This document shows positions 6,647 through 15,823 of a stretch of 42,364 nt of DNA, in pieces. The translations under genes were made by a program, and so were the position numbers. Every line of letters begins with the position of its first letter. The stretch's first letter is position 1. Origin of the DNA: JAWPMV01 sp038527215 (GTDB taxonomy: Bacteria; Bacteroidota; Bacteroidia; J057); contig JBCBGC010000063.1 in the NCBI GenBank assembly GCA_038527215.1, positions 1-42,364 of the forward strand, given 5' to 3'. The notes under the pieces were generated by a model. It saw nothing but the letters and a program-made list of their open reading frames with translations. It was not told the origin of the DNA and made no database searches.

Positions 6647-9454
6647 TTAGGAGGAAAGGGGGCGATCGGCCACCTGAAACCACTTGGCCAGGACCATGGC
6701 CACCCGAATCAGTTGGATGGGTTTGGTGATATAATCATCCATACCGGCGGCCAGACAACGATCGCGGTGGCCTTTCATGGCGTTGGCGGTCATGGCGATG
6801 ATGCGCGGATGGTGGGTGAGCTGTTTAGGCAGGGCCCGAATGCGCTCAGTCGCCTCAATGCCGTCCATTTGGGGCATTTGCATATCCATGAACACCAGGT
6901 CAAAGGGTTCCTGTTGCACCATGGCCAGGGCCTCTTTCCCATGATGGGCAATTTTGGCGTTCAAGCCGAGCTTTTGGAGAATCCGCAGAGCCACTTTCTG
7001 GTTGATAGGATTATCTTCTGCGATCAAGATCCGCAGGGATTTAGGTACATCCTGGATGACTTCCCAGGGGTCTTGGTTCAGGTCAATTTCCTGGGTAGTC
7101 TCCGGCTGACTCTCTTCCGCCATGATCGTAAAGTAGAAGCTGCTACCGTGTCCTTCCAAACTGTCTACCCAGATGCTCCCCTGCATCAACTCTACCAGAT
7201 TTTTGCAAATCAGTAGCCCCAGCCCCGTGCCTCCATATTTACGGGTGGTACTGGCATCTACCTGGGCATAGGACTGGAAGAGTTTGCCGATTTTATCCTG
7301 AGGAATGCCAATCCCGGTATCTCTCACCTCAAATTGGATCTTCCATTTTCCTTGTTGGGGCTCCGCACTCAGGTTTACCTCTACGCCCCCCCGACTGGTA
7401 AATTTCAGGGCATTGTTGATGAGATTGATGAGAATCTGACGAAGGCGCGTAGGATCTCCGAGAATGGCCTTGGGCATTTCTTCCGTCAGGTTGGATCGAA
7501 GAAATAATTCTTTTTCTTTGGCCTTGAGATCCAGGAGCGCGAAAACTTCTCCCACCAACTGAGCGGGGCTGATACTTTTTCGTTCTAACTCCAGTTTTCC
7601 GGATTCTATTTTTGAAAAGTCCAGAATATCATTGATGACGGTCAGCAGGTTTTGGCCACTGATCCCCACGATATTCACGTACTCTTGTTGCTCTTCATTC
7701 AGGCTGGTTTCTTCCAGGAGGTCAGCCATCCCAATCACGGCGTTCATGGGGGTGCGGATTTCGTGGCTCATGGTCGCCAGAAAGTCTGCTTTAGCTTTGG
7801 CTTCCTGTTCCGTTTGGCGTTTGGCTGCCAGTAAGCTAAGCTCCGCTTCTTTGCGGTCGGTGAAGTCTGCAAAGCTCACCGCCAGCCCATCTCCGAGTTT
7901 CACGGCTACGGTATGCAGCCAATGGGTATCTCCCGACCGAGATTTGAGTTGGTGCTCTATGCTCAAAGGTAAGCCCGATTCGACTACTTCTTTGTATTGG
8001 TGAAAAAGCCCGGCTGGTTTGACCTCAGGTAGGGCCTCTAACAATCTTTTTCCCGTGAGAGAGTCGATGGGTTGTTGAAAAAAGGCTTCGGCTGCTTCGT
8101 TGGCCATGCCCAGCACAAAATCCTTAATCTGACCAATTTCGTTACGTACGGCATTCAAGACAAAGATGCCGCTCAGGGAGCTTTGCAGGACACTTTCCAG
8201 GATCGCCTGGGTTTTTTTCTGTCGGGTGATATCCTTTACAAAGATCGAAGCCCCAATGACCTCTTCTCCTTCTTTGACCGGATTAAAGGTCAATTGGAAT
8301 ACCTGATATTCCCCTTCTACGCTTACCACCGATTCATAGGTGATCAGTTCTCCGCTGAGGCAGCGTTGATAGAAATGCTGCCACTGGGATTTGGTTAGAA
8401 AGTTGGGATTAAACAGCAGGCGGGTAGGGGTCTCATCTTTGAGCTTTTGTCCGGTATGCTGGTAGTTGCGAAATTTAAAACGATGATTGGAGACAATGAC
8501 CTGTTCATCCTGGTTGATGACCCAAATCCAGTCATGACTGCTTTCCAGAACGGATTTGAAGGTCGTTTCGCTCCGACGAATTTGTTGTTCTTTGAGCTTA
8601 TACTTAGAGATATCGGTCAGGCGGAGTAAGCGGAAATTTCGCTTTTCGCCTTGAATGGGACTAATGGCGATTTCAGCAAACACGGGGGTCCCCTTTTTGG
8701 TCTGCATGAACACTTCTCGACTCTGCCCTTTTTGCAAATCCGCCAATTGTTTCAAATCCACAAATTGCATGAAAGATTCGTTGGAAAGCTCTTCCGGGGT
8801 GGCTGCCTCAAGGAGCTCACAAGCCCTTCCATTGGCCGATACCATTTGGTTTTTTTCGTTTAGCACCACCATGCCATCCGCAGTTTCTCCCAGGATTTCC
8901 AGCATAAATGCCAGATTGATTCCATGCTTCTGCTTGAGACGATAGGTGAGGAGTGAAGTCTGATAAGCAATGGCAAAAGCGATGAAAAAGCTCACCGCCA
9001 ACCCGAGCCGGGAAAACCATGGCAATTGAGAAATCAGAAAAATGGCACACAATAAAGTAACCAGCCCCGTGAATAAGTAATAAAACAGGGTTTGCGGGTG
9101 GGCATAAGCGTGGGAAATCGACAGCAGGACAATGAGGTAATACACCAGGTACAACATGGAGAAATCATGATGTATGACCTCGAATAGCACCACTGCGGTG
9201 TATAAGTAGCTGAAGCCCAGGAGGCTGATGTTGAGCACATCTTGTCGGGCCCCAGACTTGCGACTGAATACCCAAAGTCCCAAACAGATCACCACCGTCA
9301 TAGCCCGGATTATCCATAAAACCAGCCCCGCTTCATCTTTTCCAAAATGGAGCAGACTCATCGATAGGATGCCAACCGCCCCCCAAAGGACAAGATCACT
9401 AAAAGTACCGACAGGGTTTTTTCGATTGATAAATGGTGGAGCCCAGCTCAACAT
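6647..9454 (-). CDS. Hybrid sensor histidine kinase/response regulator
   Basis: 935 aa from the ATG at 9454; an in-frame upstream ATG at 9568 would overlap the preceding gene and adds no domain. Six membrane helices fill roughly residues 15-180, followed by three PAS-like sensor regions (about 185-310, 310-430, 435-540). The kinase core has the H box FLATMSHEIRTPMNAV with phosphorylated His near 564, then N box NLINNALKF, DTGIGIP and GTGLGL. A C-terminal receiver domain follows (LIAEDNPINQK, acceptor Asp near 857 in MDMQMPQMDG, TANAMKG, conserved Lys in YITKP). The protein should autophosphorylate and pass phosphate to its own receiver. No separate response regulator lies nearby, so output is unknown. 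Confidence 0.93.
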   Translation of the reverse strand: MLSWAPPFINRKNPVGTFSDLVLWGAVGILSMSLLHFGKDEAGLVLWIIRAMTVVICLGLWVFSRKSGARQDVLNISLLGFSYLYTAVVLFEVIHHDFSMLYLVYYLIVLLSISHAYAHPQTLFYYLFTGLVTLLCAIFLISQLPWFSRLGLAVSFFIAFAIAYQTSLLTYRLKQKHGINLAFMLEILGETADGMVVLNEKNQMVSANGRACELLEAATPEELSNESFMQFVDLKQLADLQKGQSREVFMQTKKGTPVFAEIAISPIQGEKRNFRLLRLTDISKYKLKEQQIRRSETTFKSVLESSHDWIWVINQDEQVIVSNHRFKFRNYQHTGQKLKDETPTRLLFNPNFLTKSQWQHFYQRCLSGELITYESVVSVEGEYQVFQLTFNPVKEGEEVIGASIFVKDITRQKKTQAILESVLQSSLSGIFVLNAVRNEIGQIKDFVLGMANEAAEAFFQQPIDSLTGKRLLEALPEVKPAGLFHQYKEVVESGLPLSIEHQLKSRSGDTHWLHTVAVKLGDGLAVSFADFTDRKEAELSLLAAKRQTEQEAKAKADFLATMSHEIRTPMNAVIGMADLLEETSLNEEQQEYVNIVGISGQNLLTVINDILDFSKIESGKLELERKSISPAQLVGEVFALLDLKAKEKELFLRSNLTEEMPKAILGDPTRLRQILINLINNALKFTSRGGVEVNLSAEPQQGKWKIQFEVRDTGIGIPQDKIGKLFQSYAQVDASTTRKYGGTGLGLLICKNLVELMQGSIWVDSLEGHGSSFYFTIMAEESQPETTQEIDLNQDPWEVIQDVPKSLRILIAEDNPINQKVALRILQKLGLNAKIAHHGKEALAMVQQEPFDLVFMDMQMPQMDGIEATERIRALPKQLTHHPRIIAMTANAMKGHRDRCLAAGMDDYITKPIQLIRVAMVLAKWFQVADRPLSS

Positions 9455-9533
9455 AGTACATTGCTTATGAGTGTACAATGTATCGCTTTGTGAATAATAC
9501 AACTGATAAATTACATCTGAAAACTTACCTATG

Positions 9534-9860
9534 TTATGTTTTGTCCTGAGCTGGGGAAGATTCAGCATCCACGGTTTCCAGGTGGGTTAGGGAAAAAGCC
9601 ATAGGTTTTCCGGCGAACAGGGCCTTGGTTTTTGGCCAGACCTGTCCAAACAGCTCGCTATTCCGATACGCATTCAAAGCTGCCTCATCGGTCCATTTGC
9701 TGTAGGTGTAGCGGACGTGCGGGAGATGGGCGTCCTGATGCATTTCCAGGTGCAGGCAGCCCGGCTGGGTACGGATGTGGGTTTTGCTGGAGGCAAAAAG
9801 GGTTTCAAAGGCAGGAATATGCTCAGGAGCAAATTCCATACGGACGATGCGGATGATCAT
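9534..9860 (-). CDS. Antibiotic biosynthesis monooxygenase-fold protein
   Basis: 108 aa, the length of single-domain ABM (YgiN-like) proteins, which form dimeric ferredoxin-like barrels. It shows the typical start IIRIVRMEFAPEHIPAFETLF, the centre QPGCLHLEMHQD, YTYSKWTDEAALNAYRNSELF and a tail helix. Members oxidise quinols or degrade haem, but many have no known substrate, and no residue here settles which. It lies 79 bp upstream of the sensor kinase on the same strand and could share its transcript. Confidence 0.85.
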   Translation of the reverse strand: MIIRIVRMEFAPEHIPAFETLFASSKTHIRTQPGCLHLEMHQDAHLPHVRYTYSKWTDEAALNAYRNSELFGQVWPKTKALFAGKPMAFSLTHLETVDAESSPAQDKT

Positions 9861-10007
9861 ATCATTTTTGGCATTGAACTGGCAGATAAAGCGCTAACAT
9901 TGGGCGGCTTGTTGACAAAGGTCGCAAGTTTTATTTTTTTTCTTTGTAGCCAAAGCCCTACCTTTAATTTCAGCCAATATTTCGTTGGCACAAATTAAGT
10001 ACTAAAG

Positions 10008-11747
10008 ATGAAGCATGTTTTTTTAGGGGTGATCGCCCTTTTATCTGTACATCTGTTACCTGCTCAGGAAAAAGCCTGGGTGTTTCTATCGGACAAGGGC
10101 CCTGACGCTGCTTGCCAGCTTACCGCGCCTACCAACGTAATTTCTGAGGCTGCCTGGGCACGCAGACAAGCCAAAGGGATTGGCCTTTCAGAAAGCGACC
10201 TCCCCGTATATCAGGCTTACCTCAGCCAACTTAGCCAGCAGGCAGAAATCATTGCTTCTTCTAAGTGGTTGAATGCCGTAGTCGTCGATCCTGCCCACTG
10301 CGATATGGAAGCCTTACTGGCGCTGCCCTTTGTTACGGGAACCCGCCCGGTAGAAACCCTCGTAGGGGCTGCCGCGCAGGCTGCACCCGCTACGCCGCTG
10401 GCCCCCCTGGAAAACCTTAGCCCCAACCGAGCCTGGGCCAAAGACTATGGCCGAGCCGCTTTTCAAAATGAAATGGTCAATATCCCGGCCTACCATGATC
10501 AGGGCTTTACGGGCAAAGGCGTGCGGGTCGCAGTATTTGACGGTGGATTCATCGGAGCAGATACCATTGCCGTATTTGATACCCTCAGAGCCAGAGGGCA
10601 AATCCTCTTTACCTATGATTTCGTAGAAAATCAGCAAGCCGTATATCATACCCATCCTCACGGAACGCAGGTGCTTTCTACCATTGCCGCCAATATTCCC
10701 GGCAAAATGGTGGGCTCCGCGCCTGACGCCAACTTTATCCTTTGCCGGACCGAAGATACCCGCTCAGAAACCGAGAAGGAAGAATACAACTGGCTGCGGG
10801 CGGTAGAATGGGTAGACTCCATCGGGGTCGACATCATTCACAGTTCGTTGGGGTACACCACCTTTGATGATCCTACGACCAGCCACAAATACGAAGACCT
10901 GGATGGAAACTCTACCGTGATTACCCGGGCTGCTGACCTGGCCGCCAAAAAAGGCATCCTCGTTTGTACCAGTGCAGGCAATGAAGGCGGGGGATCATGG
11001 CGGTATATTGCCGCTCCCTGTGATGCCGATAGTGCGCTTTGCGTAGGAGCCGTAGACCGCTATCTCAAGCGCTCCTTTTTTTCCTCTGTGGGACCTACTT
11101 CTGACGGTCGCACCAAGCCAGATGTCGTGGCTATGGGTACGCGGACCACGGTGGCTCACCCGAACAACCGCATTTACGGCGGCAACGGGACCTCCTTTTC
11201 TGCGCCTATTATGGCCGGTTTTGCGGCTTGCCTGATTCAGGCCCATCCCGACAAACCTTTCATGGAAATCATCCGGGCCATTCGCCTGAGCGCTGACCAG
11301 GCCGGACTGCCTGATACGGATTATGGCTATGGGATACCAAATGCGGTTAAGGCAGATTCTCTGCTGAAAGCCACCGAGTATCTTGCCGCCGTAAAGATTG
11401 CCATGGCTGAGAAACCCTATCGGGGCCGTAAACCCAAACCTAAGCCAGCGGTAGAGAAAAAGCCCGCCCAGCCTGAGACCCAGCCCGCTGTAGCAGTAGA
11501 GGAGGAATTCCCCAATTACACCCGGACCGAAGTAGGGAAGGTGGTCAAAATTACCGCTACGAATGCTGCCCGTATCAAAAAAGCCGTGATCTATCAAGGC
11601 AAAAAGAAGATTACCTTTGATCCGGATGATCTGGTTAAAGAGGGTTCTACCCTGACCATCAACACCGAATACCTGCTAAAAGGCGATTATGAGATCAAAT
11701 TTGTGACGGACAAATTCAAAGAGCGGATTCCGTTCTCTATCAAGTAG
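10008..11747 (+). CDS. Secreted subtilisin-like (S8) serine protease
   Basis: 579 aa with a signal peptide (MKHVFLGVIALLSVHLLPAQ). Residues about 20-125 look like a propeptide region. The S8 catalytic domain follows with Asp178 (VAVFDGGF), His218 (HPHGTQV), the oxyanion-hole Asn in TSAGNEGG and Ser396 (GTSFSAPIMAGF); all three catalytic residues are present. A Lys/Pro/Glu-rich linker (about 468-505) leads to an 80-residue C-terminal domain of beta character (VVKITATNAARIKKAVIYQG). That tail is not an obvious type IX secretion signal, but I cannot exclude it. Probably a periplasmic or extracellular protease. It is followed by a strong bidirectional terminator. Confidence 0.93.
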   Translation: MKHVFLGVIALLSVHLLPAQEKAWVFLSDKGPDAACQLTAPTNVISEAAWARRQAKGIGLSESDLPVYQAYLSQLSQQAEIIASSKWLNAVVVDPAHCDMEALLALPFVTGTRPVETLVGAAAQAAPATPLAPLENLSPNRAWAKDYGRAAFQNEMVNIPAYHDQGFTGKGVRVAVFDGGFIGADTIAVFDTLRARGQILFTYDFVENQQAVYHTHPHGTQVLSTIAANIPGKMVGSAPDANFILCRTEDTRSETEKEEYNWLRAVEWVDSIGVDIIHSSLGYTTFDDPTTSHKYEDLDGNSTVITRAADLAAKKGILVCTSAGNEGGGSWRYIAAPCDADSALCVGAVDRYLKRSFFSSVGPTSDGRTKPDVVAMGTRTTVAHPNNRIYGGNGTSFSAPIMAGFAACLIQAHPDKPFMEIIRAIRLSADQAGLPDTDYGYGIPNAVKADSLLKATEYLAAVKIAMAEKPYRGRKPKPKPAVEKKPAQPETQPAVAVEEEFPNYTRTEVGKVVKITATNAARIKKAVIYQGKKKITFDPDDLVKEGSTLTINTEYLLKGDYEIKFVTDKFKERIPFSIK

Positions 11748-11763
11748 CCTTTCTGGATAAAAG

Positions 11764-11800
11764 AAAAAAGCCATCCTGTTTTTGACAGGATGGCTTTTTT
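11764..11800. terminator. Bidirectional intrinsic terminator
   Basis: AAAAAAGCCATCCTGT pairs perfectly with ACAGGATGGCTTTTTT around a five-base loop. It lies between the convergent protease gene (plus) and the dehydrogenase that ends the long minus-strand operon. Confidence 0.92.
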
Positions 11801-11822
11801 ATATCCTTTGGTTAGGGGGCGC

Positions 11823-12788
11823 TTAGTTCAACACCTCCGGGTTAATGATGGCTTCAAAATTTCCCTGTTGAAAGGCCAGAATGTGTTGGAAAGCGATAGA
11901 AAAATAAAGCTCATAGCTGCTTTTTTCCGCATAACCCAGGTGAGGGGTACAGAGGACATTGGGAAGTTGAAGTAAGGGATGCTGCGGATCAAAAATCGGT
12001 TCTTCCTCAAAGACGTCCAGAGCCGCAAAGCCCGGTCTTCCTTGTGGCAAAGCCCGGGCCAGGGCCCCTGGCTCTACTAAGGCAGCTCTGGCAGTGTTGA
12101 CGAAAAGAGCAGTGGGCTTCATCAGCCGGAGGTCTGCCTCCCTAATGATCCCTCGGGTCGTCTCTTTGAGGCGAAGATGTAAACTGACCACGTCCGCAGT
12201 TTGGAAAAACTCTGCCTGGTTGCTGGCAGCCTGAAAACCGTCCGCCCGGGCTTTTTGTCTCGAAGTCTCACTCCCCCATACCAAGACCTCTGCCTCAAAA
12301 GCCTGTGCATAGCGGGCTATGCGTTGGCCGATTTTGCCGTAGCCCCAAATTCCGATCCGCTTGCCATAAACCCTGCGGCCGAGGTTGGTCTGCCAATTTC
12401 CCTTTTTCATGCCTTCTATGGCTTGGGGAATCAGCCTTAAACCGTTCATGATGAGTGCCCAGGTAAGTTCAGCCGTAGCGATGGGGTTGCCGCGGCCTTC
12501 TGCTACCGCGACTCCGTGGCGGGTACAGGCTGCTACATCTATATGCCTTGCATTTTTTCCCGTCTGAGAAATGAGTTTGAGGTTCGGCAAAAGCGTAAGC
12601 AGTTCTTCGCCAATAGGGGTCCGGGTGCGGGTCAACACCAGCGCTTCCGGATCCTTTAACAAAGGAGCAAGCAGGGCAGGGTCGGGCTGATATTGGTGGA
12701 CTACGGTAACCTGCTGTCCTTTCAGGAGGGAAAAGCAGTCCAGGTGTTGCATGACCTTTTGATAATCGTCAGGTATGGCAATCCGCAT
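11823..12788 (-). CDS. D-2-hydroxyacid dehydrogenase family protein
   Basis: 321 aa, the normal length. The NAD-binding Rossmann motif is GYGKIGQRIA near residue 150; the family signature follows with the segment around the catalytic Arg (VNTARAAL), Glu (DVFEEEPI) and His (CTPHLGYAEKSS). It would interconvert a D-2-hydroxy acid and a 2-oxo acid with NAD(H). It begins 2 bp after the PrpF-like gene, so it is the last gene of the tricarboxylate operon; its substrate is probably an intermediate of that pathway, but which one cannot be told from sequence. Confidence 0.9.
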   Translation of the reverse strand: MRIAIPDDYQKVMQHLDCFSLLKGQQVTVVHQYQPDPALLAPLLKDPEALVLTRTRTPIGEELLTLLPNLKLISQTGKNARHIDVAACTRHGVAVAEGRGNPIATAELTWALIMNGLRLIPQAIEGMKKGNWQTNLGRRVYGKRIGIWGYGKIGQRIARYAQAFEAEVLVWGSETSRQKARADGFQAASNQAEFFQTADVVSLHLRLKETTRGIIREADLRLMKPTALFVNTARAALVEPGALARALPQGRPGFAALDVFEEEPIFDPQHPLLQLPNVLCTPHLGYAEKSSYELYFSIAFQHILAFQQGNFEAIINPEVLN

Positions 12789-12790
12789 GA

Positions 12791-13858
12791 CTAATAATAT
12801 ACCTGCCCTTCCATGAGTTTACGGCAGGTCCGTAAGGTGCCTGCTTTCACCACCGTGAAGGCTGCCCCCTCTCCGGACACCTCGATTTCCACGGGGATTT
12901 TTCCGGAAGGATGCTCGACTACGATTCGTTCCGCTGCTGCCGCTCCTACTGCGGCCAGTTCCGAAGCGATGGTTCCCTGGGCTTTGGCCGCGACTCCGAT
13001 GCAGACCGCACCGCTCACCGCGTGGGCCGGATGAAGAGAGTGGGGGGTAAGGTACTGGGATTTGATGCTGCCTCCTGCAATGGGGCGGGAGAGCAAGCCC
13101 ACCTTAGGAATGACTGAATCAGATACGTCTCCCAGGCCGCTCATGCGACCCACTTCTAACCTGATCGCTTCAATTTTTTCCATGAGAGCCTTATTTTCCT
13201 GGAAAAAAGCCTTGTCTTCCAGGCCATTGAGTCCCAGGTCTCCCGCCTTGAGGAGCATCATCATATTGCCCGCATCCACCACGGAAACCTCTACGCCCTG
13301 AATGGTATCCCGGCGCTTGCCTGTGGGGAAAAGCGAACCTGTAGCCCCCCCCGCAATGTCGAATAAGTTCATAAGAACGGGAGCTCCGCTACCGGGCACG
13401 CCGTCTATTTGAAAATCCCCATCTGTATAGTTGACTTTGCCATGGGGCGTTTGTACCACGATATCGATCAAGGAGTCGGTATTGAAATTATAGACCCTGA
13501 CGGTAGTTTCCGGGCCCTGAGCTTTGACCCAAGCTTTTTCGATGGCAAAAGGCCCCACGCCGGTCATCATATTGCCACAAGTAGGCTTGGTGTCTACTAC
13601 CGGGCGGTCGATGATGACCTGGGCAAAGAGGTAATCTACGTCTATCCCTTCCCGCTCGGAAGGTTGCACCATCACTACCTTGCTGGTGACAAAAGTAGCA
13701 CCTCCTATGCCATCAATTTGGCGCTTGTCCGGTGAGCCCATGATCTTTAATAAAGCCTGGTCTCGTTCCTGGGGATCGGCCGGTAAATCACGTAGATCGA
13801 GAAAAGGACCCCGTGAGGTTCCTGCGCGCATAAACAGACAGGGAATACTTTTTTGCAT
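12791..13858 (-). CDS. PrpF-family isomerase (4-oxalomesaconate tautomerase/aconitate isomerase-like)
   Basis: 355 aa, matching PrpF and GalD in length. Two signature regions are present: CLFMRAGTSRGPFL at the start and DTKPTCGNMMTGVGPFAIE near residue 90, whose Cys is in the expected active-site position; SVIPKVGLLSRP lies further on. The family moves double bonds in unsaturated tricarboxylic acids: PrpF acts in the methylcitrate cycle and on aconitate, GalD/LigU on oxalomesaconate. Here it lies 4 bp downstream of the permease and next to a tricarballylate dehydrogenase-like gene, so an aconitate-type substrate is the most economical guess. Confidence 0.88.
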   Translation of the reverse strand: MQKSIPCLFMRAGTSRGPFLDLRDLPADPQERDQALLKIMGSPDKRQIDGIGGATFVTSKVVMVQPSEREGIDVDYLFAQVIIDRPVVDTKPTCGNMMTGVGPFAIEKAWVKAQGPETTVRVYNFNTDSLIDIVVQTPHGKVNYTDGDFQIDGVPGSGAPVLMNLFDIAGGATGSLFPTGKRRDTIQGVEVSVVDAGNMMMLLKAGDLGLNGLEDKAFFQENKALMEKIEAIRLEVGRMSGLGDVSDSVIPKVGLLSRPIAGGSIKSQYLTPHSLHPAHAVSGAVCIGVAAKAQGTIASELAAVGAAAAERIVVEHPSGKIPVEIEVSGEGAAFTVVKAGTLRTCRKLMEGQVYY

Positions 13859-13862
13859 GTGA

Positions 13863-15812
13863 TTAAGTTAGAAGAATCCCGCTGGGGAATTCAAGGTTGA
13901 GAAAATAGCCGAACAGTAACAGAACCCCTACGCCTCCGGCAGTAAGCAGGGCCGTTTTGAGCATATTGGTTTTTGCTTTTAGGGTAAAAAAGCTCACCAT
14001 AAACAAAACAATCGCAGGGATAAAGCCGATCAGGCTGCTAACCACATAGAGGCCGCCTATCCAGAGCATGGGTTCCAACCAGGAGGCTTTGTAGGTGCCT
14101 TCTTCCACGGCTTGCTCGGCATCAAAGACCGCACTATGCGTTTTTTTACCCCGTATAAATACCCAGGCCAAATACAACCCAAATGGTAAGATAGCAGCAG
14201 CAATGGCCAGCGGGAAGATACCCCCCAGGAAGGATTGTTGGTTAGAATCAAAAATGGCCACCAGAATAAAGGCCAGGATCAGCAAAAGAAAAGCCAGCTG
14301 GGGCCCAATGGTCAGTTGCTGAGTACTTTCTTTTTCCATCAGTTCGGCATTTTCGTCCACACTCCCTTTCCGACTAAAATAAATCGAGATAAGTGACAGC
14401 ACCATGATGATGATCACGCCTGGACGGATAAACATCTCCCATCCGTAGAACTGCACGGACATATTCAGATAGCTTTCTGCCTGGGTAGCTAAGACGAAGC
14501 CAATCAGAAAGGCCGGTCGGGACCAGCCAAAACGCTTCATAAAGGTGCCTATCACCCCGAAGATCAGGAGCATCCATAAATCAGTCATGTCTTTGGTGGC
14601 CTGGAAGGCAGCAAAGCTGATGACCATAATCATAAAGGGCGCTAGCAGGCTAAATTTTACACGGGTCAGTTGAGAGATGGGACCTGCGAGAAAAAGGGAA
14701 AGCCCAGCTCCCAAAACGTTGGCGATGGCCAGGGACCAGATGATGGTATAGGTGAGGTCTACATCGGTGGTTACCATGGACGGCCCAGCTTCGATCCCGA
14801 TGAGCACCATACCCCCCAAAAAGACGGCCATGGAACCTGAACCAGGAATGCCAAATAGCAGGGTAGGCATGAGCGCTCCCCCTTCTTTGGCATTGTTGGC
14901 AGACTCAGGGGCGATGACGCCCCGGATGTCTCCTTTTCCAAACTTGGATTTGTCCTTAGAACTTTGAACCACGTGGCCATAGGCAATCCAATCCACCACA
15001 CTACCGCCCATGCCAGGAATGGCCCCTACAATGGTACCAATACCGGCGCATCGGATGGCCAGCCATTTATTTTTAATGAGGTCTTTTACCCCATCCAGCC
15101 AGCCCCCTTTGCCAAGCTCTGCTCCCTCAGAGATCGAGCTACCTTTGCGGAAAAGTTCCGAGATTTCCGGGAAGGCGAAAATCGACAGGGCGATCACCAC
15201 CAGCGGTAGGCCGTCGTAGAGGTAATTGATGCCGAAGATCATGCGAAACTCTCCCGTGGCGGGTGCCGCACCGATGCTCCCTACTAGGATCCCAAACCCA
15301 CAGGCCAGAATGCCTTTGGTGAGGCTTTTTCCCGAAAGAGAGCCCACCATGGACAAGCCAAACAGAGCCAGCATAAATAGCTCTGCCGAGCCGAAAAGCA
15401 AGATCATGGGCCGGGCAATCTGGACGAAAAAGGTCAGGATGATGGCTCCAAATAAGCCCCCGAACAGGGAGGACGAAAATGCTGCCCCCAGGGCACGACT
15501 GGCTTTCCCCTGTTTGGCCAGTGGGAAGCCATCCAGGACCGTAGCCTGGCTGGAACTGGAGCCCGGAATGCCCATCAGAATGGAGGTAAAGGTGGCAGAA
15601 GTGGGAATCACCGCGACCAAGCCTACCAGGGTAGCCAGGGCGGATACCTCGTCCATGCCATAAAGAAAGGGCAGGAGCAGGGAAAGGCCGGCTATCCCCC
15701 CCAGACCCGGGAAAACCCCGATCACCAGGCCCAACAGCACCCCTAACATCAAATATCCAAAATGGGCGGGGTCGAAAAGGGTCGTAAATGCTTGCAGTAC
15801 CAAATCTATCAT
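13863..15812 (-). CDS. Tripartite tricarboxylate transporter permease, TctA fused to TctB-like domain
   Basis: 649 aa from the ATG at 15812 (an in-frame GTG lies 6 bp upstream). Residues 1 to about 490 are a TctA permease: about eleven membrane helices, the signature PGSSSSQATVLDGFPLA and the repeat-half counterpart FGIPGSGSMAVFLGG. After a charged stretch (VDENAELMEKEST) comes an extra 150 residues with four or five helices, resembling TctB, normally a separate small subunit. TctA alone is usually near 500 aa. The protein should import a tricarboxylate across the inner membrane with the binding protein encoded just upstream, driven by an ion gradient. The PrpF-like gene follows 4 bp later. 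Confidence 0.92.
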   Translation of the reverse strand: MIDLVLQAFTTLFDPAHFGYLMLGVLLGLVIGVFPGLGGIAGLSLLLPFLYGMDEVSALATLVGLVAVIPTSATFTSILMGIPGSSSSQATVLDGFPLAKQGKASRALGAAFSSSLFGGLFGAIILTFFVQIARPMILLFGSAELFMLALFGLSMVGSLSGKSLTKGILACGFGILVGSIGAAPATGEFRMIFGINYLYDGLPLVVIALSIFAFPEISELFRKGSSISEGAELGKGGWLDGVKDLIKNKWLAIRCAGIGTIVGAIPGMGGSVVDWIAYGHVVQSSKDKSKFGKGDIRGVIAPESANNAKEGGALMPTLLFGIPGSGSMAVFLGGMVLIGIEAGPSMVTTDVDLTYTIIWSLAIANVLGAGLSLFLAGPISQLTRVKFSLLAPFMIMVISFAAFQATKDMTDLWMLLIFGVIGTFMKRFGWSRPAFLIGFVLATQAESYLNMSVQFYGWEMFIRPGVIIIMVLSLISIYFSRKGSVDENAELMEKESTQQLTIGPQLAFLLLILAFILVAIFDSNQQSFLGGIFPLAIAAAILPFGLYLAWVFIRGKKTHSAVFDAEQAVEEGTYKASWLEPMLWIGGLYVVSSLIGFIPAIVLFMVSFFTLKAKTNMLKTALLTAGGVGVLLLFGYFLNLEFPSGILLT

Positions 15813-15823
15813 AACCACTCCGT

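Noticed and set aside
10995..11597. Minus-strand open frame of 200 codons
   Set aside because: Antisense to the S8 protease catalytic domain, which holds its conserved motifs in the plus-strand frame.
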